Origin: Myxococcales bacterium
GTDB taxonomy: Bacteria; Myxococcota_C; UBA6777
Length of the DNA: 64,000 bases
Assembly: GCA_020632975.1 (NCBI GenBank)
Contig: JACKEL010000013.1
Location: forward strand, 114,409-178,408
Direction: 5' to 3'
Shown: piece after piece, positions 27,815 through 38,177 of the stretch
Layout: each line of letters opens with the position of its first letter
How positions within the stretch are numbered: the stretch's first letter is position 1
Translations under genes and position numbers: made by a program
The notes under the pieces: model-generated
Told to the model about the DNA's origin: nothing
Database searches by the model: none
The model's input: only the letters and a program-made list of their open reading frames with translations

Positions 27815-29422
27815 TTAATTTCCTTTGCAGCTACCATCAGGCTGACAGGTGCGATCTCTCCATTCGTAGGCTTCTTCTAAGACGTCTTCCTTACAGCGCC
27901 CGCGCAACAAATCGCAGACTCCAGCAACAGGGACCTTACAAACATTCCCGTCTTGGGTGCATTGTGCAGGGACAATATTTTCTTTTTGGACACAAAAGCC
28001 ACCAACACATTCACGTGAGATATCGCGGCACTCGAAAGATTCAAGGCCCACATTACAAGAGGTCAACGGTGGCAAACGACAATCTCCATTGTTCGTACAT
28101 GTTTTGGGTTGGCACTTTTTGTCCACACAAACTTCGCCGTTTTTGCAGGCATTATCACAAGATCCACAATGTTTCGCGTCGTTTGCAAAATTCACACAAT
28201 GCCGTCCACACGGCGAAAACAGAGGCTCGCCCACACAATAAGCGACACAGGAACCATTCTCACATCGCTTTCCAAAACCGCACACGTTTCCGCAAGATCC
28301 GCAGTTTAAGGAATCTCGTTTCAGATCCACACACTCTTCACCGCACAACGTCCGATCATTGCGACATGTGCAGACCCCAGACTCACACAAAACCCCTTGG
28401 GGACAGACTTTTCCACAGTCTCCACAATGGCGAGGGTCCGAACTCACATCAAAGCATCCTCCCAAACACACCTTTGGCGTGGGTGCAGGGCAAGAGATCT
28501 CGCATCTTCCGCCCGCGCAGAACTGCCCGTCATCACAAGTATTTCCACATCCACCGCAGTGTCGCCGTGACCCTTTAAGATCCACACAACGATCGTCACA
28601 CAATGTGAGACCCGCAGGACAAACACAAAGCCCCCCCAAACAGGTCTTCGTTTCGCCACAAACCTTGCCACATCCGCCACAATGGAAAGGATTTGTTTGC
28701 GTGCTAACGCAACCTCCAAAGCACAAAGTCAAGGACGATGGCAGACTTTGGGGGCACTGGGTAACACAAGTCCCTTCAGAACAAGCAGAAGCTTGCGAAG
28801 GACATGGACTGTTGCAACTTCCGCAGTGTTCGCCATTGGCGCGCAAGTCCACGCACTCTCCATTGCAAAGTTGCAGTGGAGCAGGACAAGAGCAATTCCC
28901 GTTCACGCACACCAAAAGCCCCGAACAAGCGCTACCACAAGAGCCACAGTGTTGACGGTTGGTCTTCAAATCCACACAGGTCCCGTTGCAGTCGGTGGGT
29001 TCATCGAGAGGACAACCACTTTTTTGAGGTTGGCACTTTGCGGAGACACAGGTTTCGCCTTCTTTGCAAGATTTGCCGCATCCCCCACAGTTTCCGCGAT
29101 CTTGTAAGATATCGACGCAAGAAGAACCGCACCGCGTTTGTCCTTCCCCACAACCACAGACACCCTCTCTACAGGCTTCACCACTTGCGCAAACTTTCCC
29201 GCAAAGTCCGCAGTGTTGGGGATTGGTTTTGGTATTAACACAAGTCCCCAAACACAGAAGTTCTGTCTGGGGGCAGGAACAGCGGCCTTGTTGGCAGCTC
29301 TGACGTGCGATCTGGCAGTCACCATCAATTTGACAAGCATAAGGATCTTTTGGACAGCCCCAAAAAGACAGGGAAAGCAGCAAAGCGATCCCCCACAAAA
29401 AACGCACACACCTTGCAAACAT
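27815..29422 (-). CDS. Cysteine-rich repeat lipoprotein
   Basis: A 535-residue lipoprotein (lipobox region SFWGC, Cys at 23) made almost wholly of eight to nine repeats of about 45-55 residues. Each contains C-x-G-x-C-V-D/N followed by a variable loop, then HCGxCGxxC, G-x-x-C and G-x-C-x-C, for example NPQHCGLCGKVC and DRGNCGGCGKSC. This is the stigma/EGF-like cysteine repeat common in myxobacterial surface proteins. All cysteines can pair, so a rigid rod-like extracellular stalk is likely. It is close to the divergent zwf gene, but no functional tie is evident. Adhesion or matrix binding is an inference. Confidence 0.8.
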   Translation of the reverse strand: MFARCVRFLWGIALLLSLSFWGCPKDPYACQIDGDCQIARQSCQQGRCSCPQTELLCLGTCVNTKTNPQHCGLCGKVCASGEACREGVCGCGEGQTRCGSSCVDILQDRGNCGGCGKSCKEGETCVSAKCQPQKSGCPLDEPTDCNGTCVDLKTNRQHCGSCGSACSGLLVCVNGNCSCPAPLQLCNGECVDLRANGEHCGSCNSPCPSQASACSEGTCVTQCPQSLPSSLTLCFGGCVSTQTNPFHCGGCGKVCGETKTCLGGLCVCPAGLTLCDDRCVDLKGSRRHCGGCGNTCDDGQFCAGGRCEISCPAPTPKVCLGGCFDVSSDPRHCGDCGKVCPQGVLCESGVCTCRNDRTLCGEECVDLKRDSLNCGSCGNVCGFGKRCENGSCVAYCVGEPLFSPCGRHCVNFANDAKHCGSCDNACKNGEVCVDKKCQPKTCTNNGDCRLPPLTSCNVGLESFECRDISRECVGGFCVQKENIVPAQCTQDGNVCKVPVAGVCDLLRGRCKEDVLEEAYEWRDRTCQPDGSCKGN

Positions 29423-29678
29423 CGCAGCCTCTCACGTGCAATCGAAACCCCTGAAAGATCGTATTCTCTTTGGCTTTTCTGCCGAAAACGCGCTCGCTGA
29501 TTAAACCAGAAAAACAAACTATCAGTCTAGTGCACACTCCCCATATCTCAATAAATCCGCACTCCCCGACTTCCGACGGCTTGGCAATTCCCACAACAAG
29601 GTGTATGCAAGAGATCTCTTTTCCATGACGCTGCTTTGCCTTACGCAACGATCCTCCCCACAAAAAAAGGCTTTTCTC

Positions 29679-31283
29679 ATGACAGACCAAAACTTCCAAC
29701 CCCCCGTATCACAGGCTTCGATCTCCGTTGTAGGACAAGTCAACAGTGCACAGAGCGATGAAAGCGGACGTTTGAAAGAGCCTGCAACCATCGTCATCTT
29801 TGGTGCGAGTGGTGACTTGAGCCGCCGAAAATTAATTCCTGCGCTCTATCATCTCCACCGCGCGGGCTTTTTGCCCGACAATATGGCTATCGTCGGATTT
29901 TCTCGTACAGAGATATCCGATCATGAGTTTCGCGAGACCATGTGCCAAAGCCTCTGTGACGATGTTGAGTCCCCAGAAACACTCCCACAACACCCGCTTA
30001 TCCGCTCTTTGTATTACGTCTCAGGCAATAGCAACGATCCCGAATCTTACAAAGCCCTACAAGAACGCCTGTCGCAGATCGAAGCCGAGCGCAATATGCC
30101 CGGCCATCGGCTGTATTATCTCTCTGTCGCTCCCGCGCTCTTTCCTTTTATTGTCCAACACCTCACAGAAGCGGGCATGATCTACGACCGCACAGATCCC
30201 CGCTGGTCTCGCGTGATCATCGAAAAGCCTTTTGGACACGATCTCCAAAGCGCCCAAGACCTCAACAAAACCATCACGCGCTATCTCGACGAAAGCCAGA
30301 TCTACCGTATCGACCACTACCTTGGAAAAGAAACGGTCCAAAATATCCTGACGTTCCGCTTTGGTAACTCGATCTTCGAGCCACTGTTCAACCAAAAGCA
30401 CGTTGAACAGGTCCAGATCACCGTGGCCGAAAGTCTTGGGATGGAAGGAAAACGCGGTCACTACTACGACAAAGCTGGTGCGATGCGCGATATGGTCCAA
30501 AACCATATGATGCAACTTCTGACCCTCATCGCGATGGAACCTCCCAGTGCCCTCGAAGCCAACGCCATCCGCGACGAAAAAGTCAAAGTCCTTCGCTCCC
30601 TCCTGCCCTTGCGCGAAGACGAAGTCCGCGAACACACCGTACGCGCCCAATACACCAGCGGTATGCACGAAGACATCCAAGTCCCTGGTTTCCTCGAAGA
30701 AGAAGGCGTCGACCCCAACAGCCGCACAGAAAGCTATGTGGCGATGCGCATGCAGATCGACAACTGGCGATGGGCAGGCGTCCCATTCTTGTTGCGTACA
30801 GGAAAACGCTTGCGAAAACGTGTCAGTGAGATCGCTGTCTTTTTCAAAAAGCCCCCCCTGCAATTCTTCCGCAAAGACAGCAACCCCAACCTCTGTCTGC
30901 TCACGGATCGACCCAAGGCCAACCAATTGATCTTCCGCATCCAACCCGACGAAGGTATCTCCCTGACCTTCGCGAGTAAGCGCCCTGGAATGAAACTCGA
31001 CCTTGAGCAAGTCAACATGAACTTCTTCTACAAACAAGCTTTTGCAGAGCGCTCCCCCGAAGCCTATGAACGCCTACTACTCGACGCTTTGAGAGGTGAT
31101 GCATCGCTCTTTACCCGCTCTGATGAAGTGGAGTTTGCTTGGCGCTTTATTAGCTCTGTCCACCAAGGATGGGACGCTGATCCCCGTCCACCCGTCCACT
31201 ACACAGCTTTCTCAGATGGACCCCGCGAAGCACGCCGCCTCACCGAAGGAATCGCGCCTTGGCGTCCCCTCCAAAATATGTAG
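29679..31283 (+). CDS. zwf: Glucose-6-phosphate 1-dehydrogenase
   Basis: Converts glucose-6-phosphate to 6-phosphogluconolactone with NADP+ (or NAD+), the first step of the oxidative pentose phosphate pathway. The 534-residue protein has the nucleotide-binding motif FGASGDLSRRK near 41-51 and the active-site stretch RIDHYLGKE near 210 with catalytic His. EKPFGHD is the conserved substrate-binding segment. Length is about 40 residues over E. coli Zwf owing to an N-terminal extension. The ATG at 29679 was chosen as a weak AAGG lies before it; an upstream in-frame start at 29601 is less likely. It is first in the order zwf-pgl-gnd. Confidence 0.95.
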   Translation: MTDQNFQPPVSQASISVVGQVNSAQSDESGRLKEPATIVIFGASGDLSRRKLIPALYHLHRAGFLPDNMAIVGFSRTEISDHEFRETMCQSLCDDVESPETLPQHPLIRSLYYVSGNSNDPESYKALQERLSQIEAERNMPGHRLYYLSVAPALFPFIVQHLTEAGMIYDRTDPRWSRVIIEKPFGHDLQSAQDLNKTITRYLDESQIYRIDHYLGKETVQNILTFRFGNSIFEPLFNQKHVEQVQITVAESLGMEGKRGHYYDKAGAMRDMVQNHMMQLLTLIAMEPPSALEANAIRDEKVKVLRSLLPLREDEVREHTVRAQYTSGMHEDIQVPGFLEEEGVDPNSRTESYVAMRMQIDNWRWAGVPFLLRTGKRLRKRVSEIAVFFKKPPLQFFRKDSNPNLCLLTDRPKANQLIFRIQPDEGISLTFASKRPGMKLDLEQVNMNFFYKQAFAERSPEAYERLLLDALRGDASLFTRSDEVEFAWRFISSVHQGWDADPRPPVHYTAFSDGPREARRLTEGIAPWRPLQNM

Positions 31284-31664
31284 AACCCAAACTTTTCCCC
31301 ACCCTTCCTCGCTCCAAGGTTCCTCCACCCATCCTCCTCCAAACGACCATTCCACCTTTTGCAGTGAGACACCCCCTCCGTTATGTCACCTGTCTCTTTC
31401 CAAATCTCCCCGTGCGAAACAGTCTACGAGTTTTTCTCATTGCGTTCTTTTCTTGGGCTTGCTACAAATCTGCGCCACAATTGACCAAGCAGTCATCTCG
31501 CCTCAAGAAAGCGCATTTTTTGAGAAACGATGCTTGCAAAGTCCCCAACAAAGAACCAAATCATATCTCACTTTGGAGGCCACCCCCCTGTTGGAGGGGT
31601 CATGGTGCTTCCTTTGTCTCCTTTGCCCTCAAGATGAAGGGCTTGTGCCTTCTGGAGAACCTTG
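31284..31664. other. zwf-pgl spacer, nothing recognised
   Basis: About 380 bases without a supported gene. I see no clear terminator, promoter or RNA. The length makes a separate promoter for pgl possible. Confidence 0.4.
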
Positions 31665-32420
31665 ATGTCACCGATGTTGCTTGTCACCCGAAAGATCCTC
31701 CCTGAAACCAACCAACTCTGTAATACGATGGCCCAAGAAATTCAGAGCTTGGTGCGCGAGCATCGTGGTGCGAAACCTTTTTCTATCGCTCTTGCTGGCG
31801 GCTCCACCCCAAAACGCTTGTACGAAACCCTTGCACGCCCTCCCTTTCTTCAGCGCATCCCGTGGGAAAAAGTCGCATTCTACTTTGGAGATGAACGCAG
31901 CGTTCCTCCCGAGCACCCAGACTCCAACTACCACATGGCCAAAGAAGCGATGTTCGATCGACTCCCAAGCGTCCAAGTGTACCGCATGGAAGCAGAAGCC
32001 GAAGATCTCGATGCAAGCGCAGCATCCTACGAAGGTTTGCTGCGTGAACAACTCACCCGCGATGAAGAGCGCGCACCTGTCTTCGATCTGATCCTTCTTG
32101 GGATCGGCAACGATGGACACACAGCCTCTCTTTTTCCCGGAACATCGGCCCTTGAAGAAACCCAAAAGCTCGTCGTCGCCAATGACGTCCCCCAGCTTCA
32201 AACCAAGCGCATGAGCCTGACCTATCCTCTGCTCAACGCTGCACAACGTGTATGGATCTTGGTCACAGGGATCAACAAACGTCAGATCGTCGCAGACTGT
32301 TTGCAGTCCCAAACCCCCGAAGAAGATCGTACAAAGTGGCCCGTTCTTGGCGTACAGCCGACGTCTGGGAACCTGATCTGGTGGCTCGATCGCGACGCCG
32401 CTTCCAATCTCTCCCCTTGA
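31665..32420 (+). CDS. pgl: 6-phosphogluconolactonase
   Basis: Hydrolyses 6-phosphogluconolactone to 6-phosphogluconate, the second step of the oxidative pentose phosphate pathway. The 251-residue protein is of the DevB/SOL type: ALAGGSTPKRLYETLA near 44, FYFGDERSVPPEHPDSNYHMAKEAM near 76 described by motif only, and LLGIGNDGHTASLFPG near 147 with the catalytic His/Asp region. The ATG at 31665 has GGAG seven bases before; a TTG one codon earlier and an ATG at 31674 are alternatives. It lies between zwf and gnd, matching pathway order. Confidence 0.93.
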   Translation: MSPMLLVTRKILPETNQLCNTMAQEIQSLVREHRGAKPFSIALAGGSTPKRLYETLARPPFLQRIPWEKVAFYFGDERSVPPEHPDSNYHMAKEAMFDRLPSVQVYRMEAEAEDLDASAASYEGLLREQLTRDEERAPVFDLILLGIGNDGHTASLFPGTSALEETQKLVVANDVPQLQTKRMSLTYPLLNAAQRVWILVTGINKRQIVADCLQSQTPEEDRTKWPVLGVQPTSGNLIWWLDRDAASNLSP

Positions 32421-32590
32421 TCTTCTGAGACCTTTTCTCTTTTTCCCTCACACTCACGCCTTGACTTTCCCCCGCGAAACATAGATATCGACCTCGACTT
32501 TTCTTCCCTGCGTCATGCTGCGGAGATATGCCTCAAAGCCTCTCCGTGGACGACCACCGCACATGGCACTACGCTGCCAAAGGAGGCTCC

Positions 32591-34018
32591 TTGAAAGCAC
32601 AGATTGGTGTTATTGGCCTCGCCGTGATGGGCGAAAATATCGCACTCAACATCGAACGAAACGGTTTTCCCATCGCAGTTTACAACCGTAGCTACGACAA
32701 AACCGAGCGTTTTATGAGCACCCGCGCACAAGGCAAACAAGTGACTGCGGCACGTACACTCGAAGAGTTCGTTGCAGCGCTTGAGAGCCCACGTCGGATC
32801 TTGTTGATGGTGCAAGCTGGAAAGCCCGTCGATGCGGTGATCGAAAGCCTCAAGCCTCTCCTCGACAAAGGAGACATCATCATCGACGGTGGAAACAGCC
32901 ACTACCCCAACACCGAAAGACGCGCTGTAGAGCTCGAAAAAGAAGGTCTGCGCTTTTTTGGCATGGGCGTGAGCGGTGGTGAAGAAGGCGCACTGTGGGG
33001 CCCAAGCCTGATGCCCGGTGGTGACAAAGAGACCTACACCCTGTTGGAACCCGTCTTGCGCAAGATCGCAGCAAAAGCTGACGGCGAAGACTGTGTAACC
33101 TACGTTGGCGCCCGATCTGCGGGGCACTTCGTCAAGATGGTTCACAATGGTATCGAGTATGGCGATATGCAGCTTATCGCAGAAGCCTACGACTTGATGC
33201 GATATGGCCTTCAACTCTCCTCCCAAGAGATCGCTTCCATCTTCACAGAGTGGAACCAAAGCGAGTTGCAGTCCTACTTAATCGAGATCACCTCGCACAT
33301 CGTAAACTTCCAAGATGATCAAGCCGATGCCACGGGACTTTTGATTGACAAGATCGTGGACAGCGCAGGCCAAAAAGGTACAGGCAAGTGGACCACTGTT
33401 GCCGCGCTGAACATGGGCATCCCCATCCCCACGATCACTGCGGCAGTGGACGCACGCATCCTTTCAGCCCAAGCAGCCGTGCGAAAAGCCATCCCCAACC
33501 AAGATGTCGTGGCACCCGATCTGACGCCTGATCAAAAACAAGAGCTGATCCAATCGATCAAAGCGGCCCTTTACGCGAGTAAGATCTGCTCTTACGCCCA
33601 AGGGTTCCACTTGATCCAAGCAGCCTCGCAAGAGTCTCAATACGGCGTTCGCCTCGACGAAACCGCACGGATCTGGAAAGCAGGCTGTATCATCCGCGCA
33701 GGATTCCTCGACAAGATCCGCACGGCTTATGCGCAAAACCCCAACTTGACGCATCTTTTCTTGGACCCCGACTTTGCACGCGATCTCGAAGAGCGCTCCA
33801 CAGCATGGCGCAAAGTCGTACAGTGGGCCATCGAACATCGTATCCCCATGCCCGCAACAGCCACATCACTCGCTTATTACGACAGCCTCCGTCGCGAACG
33901 ACTCCCCGCCAACTTGATCCAAGGGCAACGCGACTTTTTTGGCGCACACACCTACAAACGCACGGATCGCGAAGGCACCTTCCACACCCAATGGCCTTCT
34001 CTCCAACAAGGCGAATAA
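32591..34018 (+). CDS. gnd: 6-phosphogluconate dehydrogenase, decarboxylating
   Basis: Oxidatively decarboxylates 6-phosphogluconate to ribulose-5-phosphate, yielding NADPH. IGVIGLAVMGENIALN at the N-terminus is the dinucleotide-binding motif, GGNSHY and GVSGGEEGALWGPS are substrate-site segments, and FVKMVHNGIEYGDMQ contains the catalytic Lys. The C-terminal FGAHTYKRTD is also diagnostic. The start is probably TTG at 32591: it has a strong AAAGGAGG five bases upstream and gives a 475-residue protein beginning KAQIGVIG, as in other family members. An ATG at 32528 would add 21 unconserved residues. Third gene of the pathway cluster. Confidence 0.95.
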   Translation: MKAQIGVIGLAVMGENIALNIERNGFPIAVYNRSYDKTERFMSTRAQGKQVTAARTLEEFVAALESPRRILLMVQAGKPVDAVIESLKPLLDKGDIIIDGGNSHYPNTERRAVELEKEGLRFFGMGVSGGEEGALWGPSLMPGGDKETYTLLEPVLRKIAAKADGEDCVTYVGARSAGHFVKMVHNGIEYGDMQLIAEAYDLMRYGLQLSSQEIASIFTEWNQSELQSYLIEITSHIVNFQDDQADATGLLIDKIVDSAGQKGTGKWTTVAALNMGIPIPTITAAVDARILSAQAAVRKAIPNQDVVAPDLTPDQKQELIQSIKAALYASKICSYAQGFHLIQAASQESQYGVRLDETARIWKAGCIIRAGFLDKIRTAYAQNPNLTHLFLDPDFARDLEERSTAWRKVVQWAIEHRIPMPATATSLAYYDSLRRERLPANLIQGQRDFFGAHTYKRTDREGTFHTQWPSLQQGE

Positions 34019-34057
34019 TCCCCGCTCCCGCCTCGCATCCTCCCTCTCCGTCTAAGC

Positions 34058-36202
34058 TTAAAGCCCTTTCAATGTCAGATAAGCCCTTGTGTTCAGGCGT
34101 CTTCGTCGCTTGCGCTTGGGTTTCATCGTGATCCGCGATGCCTCCACTTTGTACTTCACCAGAAGATCGCGGATCAGCGTCGCTGCTTTCTCACTTCGTC
34201 GAAGTACCCAGCTTTTTCGACTGCGGTGTGTCGTCACGACAGTGATCTCGATCGTCGTGTCTGGACGACTGCGCATAATCGAAGCAACATGCCACAAGAT
34301 CTTCTTAAACTTCGAGTACATCCGAACGCGGCGTCCAAAGTTAAGTTTGCCCTTGGTGCGCAAAGAGCCTCGACGAATCCACGCATACACACGACGAGGA
34401 CAGCCACGGCGACGACGCGAGCCCCGCAGATCAGGGCAGCGATCTCGTCGGTCAGACGTACCATCTCCATCGCGATCTCCTGGTTTTCCCCATCCTACGG
34501 ACTTTGGCGCAACAGCAACAGAACGAGGTTCTACAGGCGGCGGTGGGTTTCTCGTTGCAACAGAGGGACCTGTCCGAAACAGCGGAGGATCGGGCTGTTT
34601 CTCACGAGGACAACCTTGATTCTCCGCTGGCCCTGGTTGTGTAGGACATCGATCTTTGGGATCGATCACGCCATCGCCATCACCATCAGGCCAAGGACAT
34701 CCGCGATTTTCGCGTGGTCCTTTGACATTGGGACAGCCATCTTCATGGTCAGGGAGGCCGTCACCATCACGATCACTGGCAGCATCCCCTACGGACCACG
34801 GTGCCCATACGATCCCCAAAAAACCACGAAAACGGGGACTTCCATAACCGCCCACGATCCCCACACCAATCCCCAACGAGATCCCCAAGCGATGCCCTTG
34901 AATCGGGAAGAATCGAGCCCCCAACAAAGCACCAAGAGGCGAACGATCCGAGGCGACGCCACCCGAAAGACCCAATACACCGTTGAGATCGAAGATCGCT
35001 TCAAATCGTTGAGGCAAGACCTCAAAACTCAACGCTGCGTTGTAGAGGACTTCGTGGCCGATCTGCATCCCCAAAAGCTCGGTCTCTGGCTGATAACGAT
35101 ACCCGACCTCCAAAGCCCAGCGCAAAGCGCGCGCTCCCACCTGATGAGAGCGCCCCAATATCGCGGTAAATCCGCCAGAAACGCCACCTTCGCCATTCAG
35201 TCGAGCGGCATTCCCTGTAGGTACACCCAAATAAGGCAACAAAGCCAAGTCGATACCAAGTGTTTCTTGTTTGAGGATCTGCGCGCGCAGCCGAATCCGC
35301 ATGTCGCCCATCGCGAAACCAGAAAGCTCTCTCCCCGAGGCCGTGCCCAAGACATCCAACGCAGGCATCCGCCCAACTTGTGTCAGACTCATAGGCAAAG
35401 TGATCCCCACATCCAACCAAGACAACAAGCCCAAGCCGACTTGTAGATCGCCTCCAAGTTGGTGGCTCATCAAAGCTTGTTCTTGCCCAGTCACCGAAGA
35501 AACCAAAAAGAGTGGATCGAGTGCGTAGTGCATCCAAAAGCCAACAGAAAGCTTCCATTGACCCAAACTAGACGATGCGTGTGTTTGAAAAAATCCCTTG
35601 GGATCGCCATCAGGCCGAAACTGCTGGAGTTGAAAAGCCGTGTGCTTGTTGGCCTCATTTTCTTGTGCATGGGCAGAAGCACCACCCCAAAGCCACCCAC
35701 ACAACAAGGCGATCCCGATCCTTCTTGCCCACGTCGTTTTCCAGCGACCCAACCCAAAGAACAAACCCAACAAAAACAACATCATCCACACCTCAACATC
35801 GCCGAAAGAGAACATCGAACAACCAAACCCCTTGGGACGAAACTGCAAGGGATTTGTCTGACCACTATCTACAACAGCTTCAGCAACGGGCTCCTGAGAA
35901 CCCTCTGGAGGAACAGGGCAACCTTCATCGACCTTGCCATCGCAGTCATTGTCCACGCGATCACCACACCAATCCTCAGTGGCAGGCAGGACCTGATTTA
36001 GACAAGGGCCCCACACACCGCCAACGCACTTGCGTTGGCCTCCGACACAGTCACCAAGTCCCAACGTCCCCGAAGGTCCTTGATAACAGCTTTCTTGGGC
36101 TCCCTCTTGGCAACTCTGCGCCCATGCCCCCCTTGGAACCCCCAAGAACGCGAAACACATCGTAAAAAACAAAGCACTCACGGGCTTTAAGAAAAAGCTC
36201 AC
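34058..36202 (-). CDS. Outer-membrane OmpA-like protein fused to a MopE/MYXO-CTERM-like module
   Basis: One open frame of about 714 residues with two halves. Half one: signal peptide ending GAWAQ, a MopE-type segment with [12 protein letters not shown], then FGCSMFS followed by a hydrophobic stretch and WKTTWARR, a MYXO-CTERM-like sorting signal (Cys, membrane helix, Arg pair). Half two: a second signal-like stretch [19 protein letters not shown], a beta-barrel-like region (about 210-480), two thrombospondin type-3 repeats ([30 protein letters not shown]) and a C-terminal OmpA-like domain (about 620-714). The GTG at 36202 with GAGGG upstream was preferred over TTG at 36226. The halves look like two genes joined in frame. 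Function: envelope structure and peptidoglycan tethering, inferred. Confidence 0.75.
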   Translation of the reverse strand: MSFFLKPVSALFFTMCFAFLGVPRGAWAQSCQEGAQESCYQGPSGTLGLGDCVGGQRKCVGGVWGPCLNQVLPATEDWCGDRVDNDCDGKVDEGCPVPPEGSQEPVAEAVVDSGQTNPLQFRPKGFGCSMFSFGDVEVWMMLFLLGLFFGLGRWKTTWARRIGIALLCGWLWGGASAHAQENEANKHTAFQLQQFRPDGDPKGFFQTHASSSLGQWKLSVGFWMHYALDPLFLVSSVTGQEQALMSHQLGGDLQVGLGLLSWLDVGITLPMSLTQVGRMPALDVLGTASGRELSGFAMGDMRIRLRAQILKQETLGIDLALLPYLGVPTGNAARLNGEGGVSGGFTAILGRSHQVGARALRWALEVGYRYQPETELLGMQIGHEVLYNAALSFEVLPQRFEAIFDLNGVLGLSGGVASDRSPLGALLGARFFPIQGHRLGISLGIGVGIVGGYGSPRFRGFLGIVWAPWSVGDAASDRDGDGLPDHEDGCPNVKGPRENRGCPWPDGDGDGVIDPKDRCPTQPGPAENQGCPREKQPDPPLFRTGPSVATRNPPPPVEPRSVAVAPKSVGWGKPGDRDGDGTSDRRDRCPDLRGSRRRRGCPRRVYAWIRRGSLRTKGKLNFGRRVRMYSKFKKILWHVASIMRSRPDTTIEITVVTTHRSRKSWVLRRSEKAATLIRDLLVKYKVEASRITMKPKRKRRRRLNTRAYLTLKGL

Positions 36203-36558
36203 CTTCTTTATCCCTCTAGCTCTCAAGGTCTCGTGTTGGAATGTTCCACCGACTCAACATCACCACAACTGCTTCTCCCATCCAAGCAATCTGCCGAGGC
36301 ACTCTAACATATCCCAAGCACCCTCGCTATCCTCACGGGCGTCCCCTTGTCCTCCGAGCACTTCCATCTCCAGCCCCATCATCAGCCTCTCTCTCCTATC
36401 CCCAAGATCTCGTCTTTTCATTGCTTTACGGTTTTTATGCCAACCTCGACGGCGAGATGTAAAGAAATTCCCTTGACAGGATGAAACGGACTTGGCAAGG
36501 ATAAGCCCCCTCTTCGTCCGTATGGACCTTCGTTTTTCTAAAATCGTGAGGATTTGCA
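36203..36558. other. Divergent spacer upstream of the PepT-like gene
   Basis: About 355 bases between divergent genes. A perfect TTGACA hexamer lies at 36473, but no good -10 box is seen at 16-18 bases. Nothing else is recognised. Confidence 0.35.
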
Positions 36559-38166
36559 ATGACATCAAAGCGTGTACAACTCGCCCAAACTGAAGAAACC
36601 TTGGCAGCATGGGGCCTCGAAAGCTTGCAAGCCGTGATTGCCATCGACTCCCAAAGCGACGAACGCAGCGAGACCTTGCCAAGTTCTCAAGGACAACGCG
36701 ACCTCTCTGCTTTCCTCCAAGACTTTTTCCAAAAACTCGGCTACACCCCCGAGATCGATGAGTTTGCAAATCTCCTCGTCCCCATCCCTTCCAATGTCTC
36801 CCACGCGCAGGTCCCCACCATCGCACTGATGGCCCACTTGGACACTTCCCAAGGCACCCAAGCCATCCCCGAACTCCTCAAAACGCCCGCTTGGGACGGC
36901 CAAAATATCCATTATCCAGCCAACCCACGTCTCCAAGTCAGCGTCGATGAATACCCACAAACACGCATCTTCCTTGGTGAAGATCTCCTTCATGGCCCTG
37001 GCGACGCTCCCATCGGGCTGGACGACAAACTGGGCATGACCCAACTCATGGTGATGGCACGCCTGCTCGCCGAAAATCCCTCCATCGAACACGGCGAGAT
37101 CTTGTTGGTCTTCCGCCCTGACGAAGAGATCGGCCGCATGGAAGTCATTCAAAGCCTCGCCGAACAGCTCCAAAAGCGCGACGTCAAGTTTGGCTATACT
37201 GCCGATGGATTGGACCCTTTCGAAGTCAACGTCGAAAACTTCAACGCTTCTCGCGTTCGTGTGACTTTCCAAGGACAGCCTCTCGCCCTTCAAGGTCAAC
37301 ACCTCCGCCAAATCGATTACGATCTGGAAGGCGTCAAATCCCACGGCGCCACCGCGAAAGCCGAAGGATACCGCAATGCGATCCGCTTGACCTCTGAGAT
37401 CTTGCGTCAGATCCCCAACCAACAAGTCTTGCCTGTGCGCTTCCAAAGCAACGTAACATCCGAAGTCAACGCCACGCTCTCTTTGTTGCTTCATGCGACC
37501 TCCGCCGCAGAACTCGAAACACTCGAACAACAAGTCAGTGGCGCCTTTGAGACGGTCTTTTCTCCGCAGAAAAAACGCGGTGCACAGTGGGCCGTGCTCC
37601 AACGCCAAGACGTCCAATCCGCCGAAGCTTACACAGATGAAGTCTCGCGTGCTTTCCAAATGGTTGCACAGTTCCTGCAAAGCGAAGGCGGTCCATCGCC
37701 CCTGCTATCCGAAGACAGCGAAGGCTTTGAAGGGTACTCCAACCCTTACTTCATCGATCAAAAAGCCCAACAAGCCACACTCGACTTCCGCATCCGCGAC
37801 TTCTCTCCAGAACAGCGCAAAGCCCGCGAAGAACACGTGACCACGCTGGCAGCACGTCAAGAGCACGCGGTCGCAGAAGTCGCCCAACAGTACATCAACA
37901 TGGGTCCTGCGCTCGAACCTTACCCCCAGCTTCTTGCATGGGCCCAAGATGCCGCCCAGACCATCGGGCAAACCGCTGTGCGACAACCCATCCGTGGTGG
38001 AACAGGTGTCGATCCCTTCCTTGAACGCGGCATCCCCGTAGCCAACATGGGAACAGGTTACTTTGCCCCCGAAAGCGAAAAAGAGTTCACCTCGCTTCAA
38101 TCTCTCGTGCGCCACATCCTTTGGCATGTCCAACTGGCCCATCATATCGCCCAACAGTACGTCTAA
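36559..38166 (+). CDS. PepT-like M20 peptidase with an altered zinc site
   Basis: A 535-residue member of the M20/peptidase T family (tripeptide aminopeptidases, dizinc). Ligand motifs present: MAHLDTS (His and Asp), PIGLDDKLG (bridging Asp), FRPDEEIGR (catalytic Glu and ligand Glu) and TADGLD (Asp). The last ligand, a His in PepT's GGYNYHGKHEF, is missing: the matching segment reads GTGYFAPESEKEF. GGTD of PepT is GGTG here. The protein is about 120 residues longer than PepT, mostly between the lid domain and the C-terminal catalytic part. GAGG precedes the ATG. It may have lost one metal or use another residue; peptide-related hydrolysis remains likely. Confidence 0.75.
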   Translation: MTSKRVQLAQTEETLAAWGLESLQAVIAIDSQSDERSETLPSSQGQRDLSAFLQDFFQKLGYTPEIDEFANLLVPIPSNVSHAQVPTIALMAHLDTSQGTQAIPELLKTPAWDGQNIHYPANPRLQVSVDEYPQTRIFLGEDLLHGPGDAPIGLDDKLGMTQLMVMARLLAENPSIEHGEILLVFRPDEEIGRMEVIQSLAEQLQKRDVKFGYTADGLDPFEVNVENFNASRVRVTFQGQPLALQGQHLRQIDYDLEGVKSHGATAKAEGYRNAIRLTSEILRQIPNQQVLPVRFQSNVTSEVNATLSLLLHATSAAELETLEQQVSGAFETVFSPQKKRGAQWAVLQRQDVQSAEAYTDEVSRAFQMVAQFLQSEGGPSPLLSEDSEGFEGYSNPYFIDQKAQQATLDFRIRDFSPEQRKAREEHVTTLAARQEHAVAEVAQQYINMGPALEPYPQLLAWAQDAAQTIGQTAVRQPIRGGTGVDPFLERGIPVANMGTGYFAPESEKEFTSLQSLVRHILWHVQLAHHIAQQYV

Positions 38167-38177
38167 GACATCCCATC

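Noticed and set aside
30057..31037. 326-codon minus-strand frame inside zwf
   Set aside because: Antisense shadow of a strongly conserved enzyme.
34226..35446. 406-codon plus-strand frame over the OmpA-like gene
   Set aside because: Its product is low-complexity Arg/Thr/Ile-rich sequence with no domain, while the minus strand encodes clear motifs.
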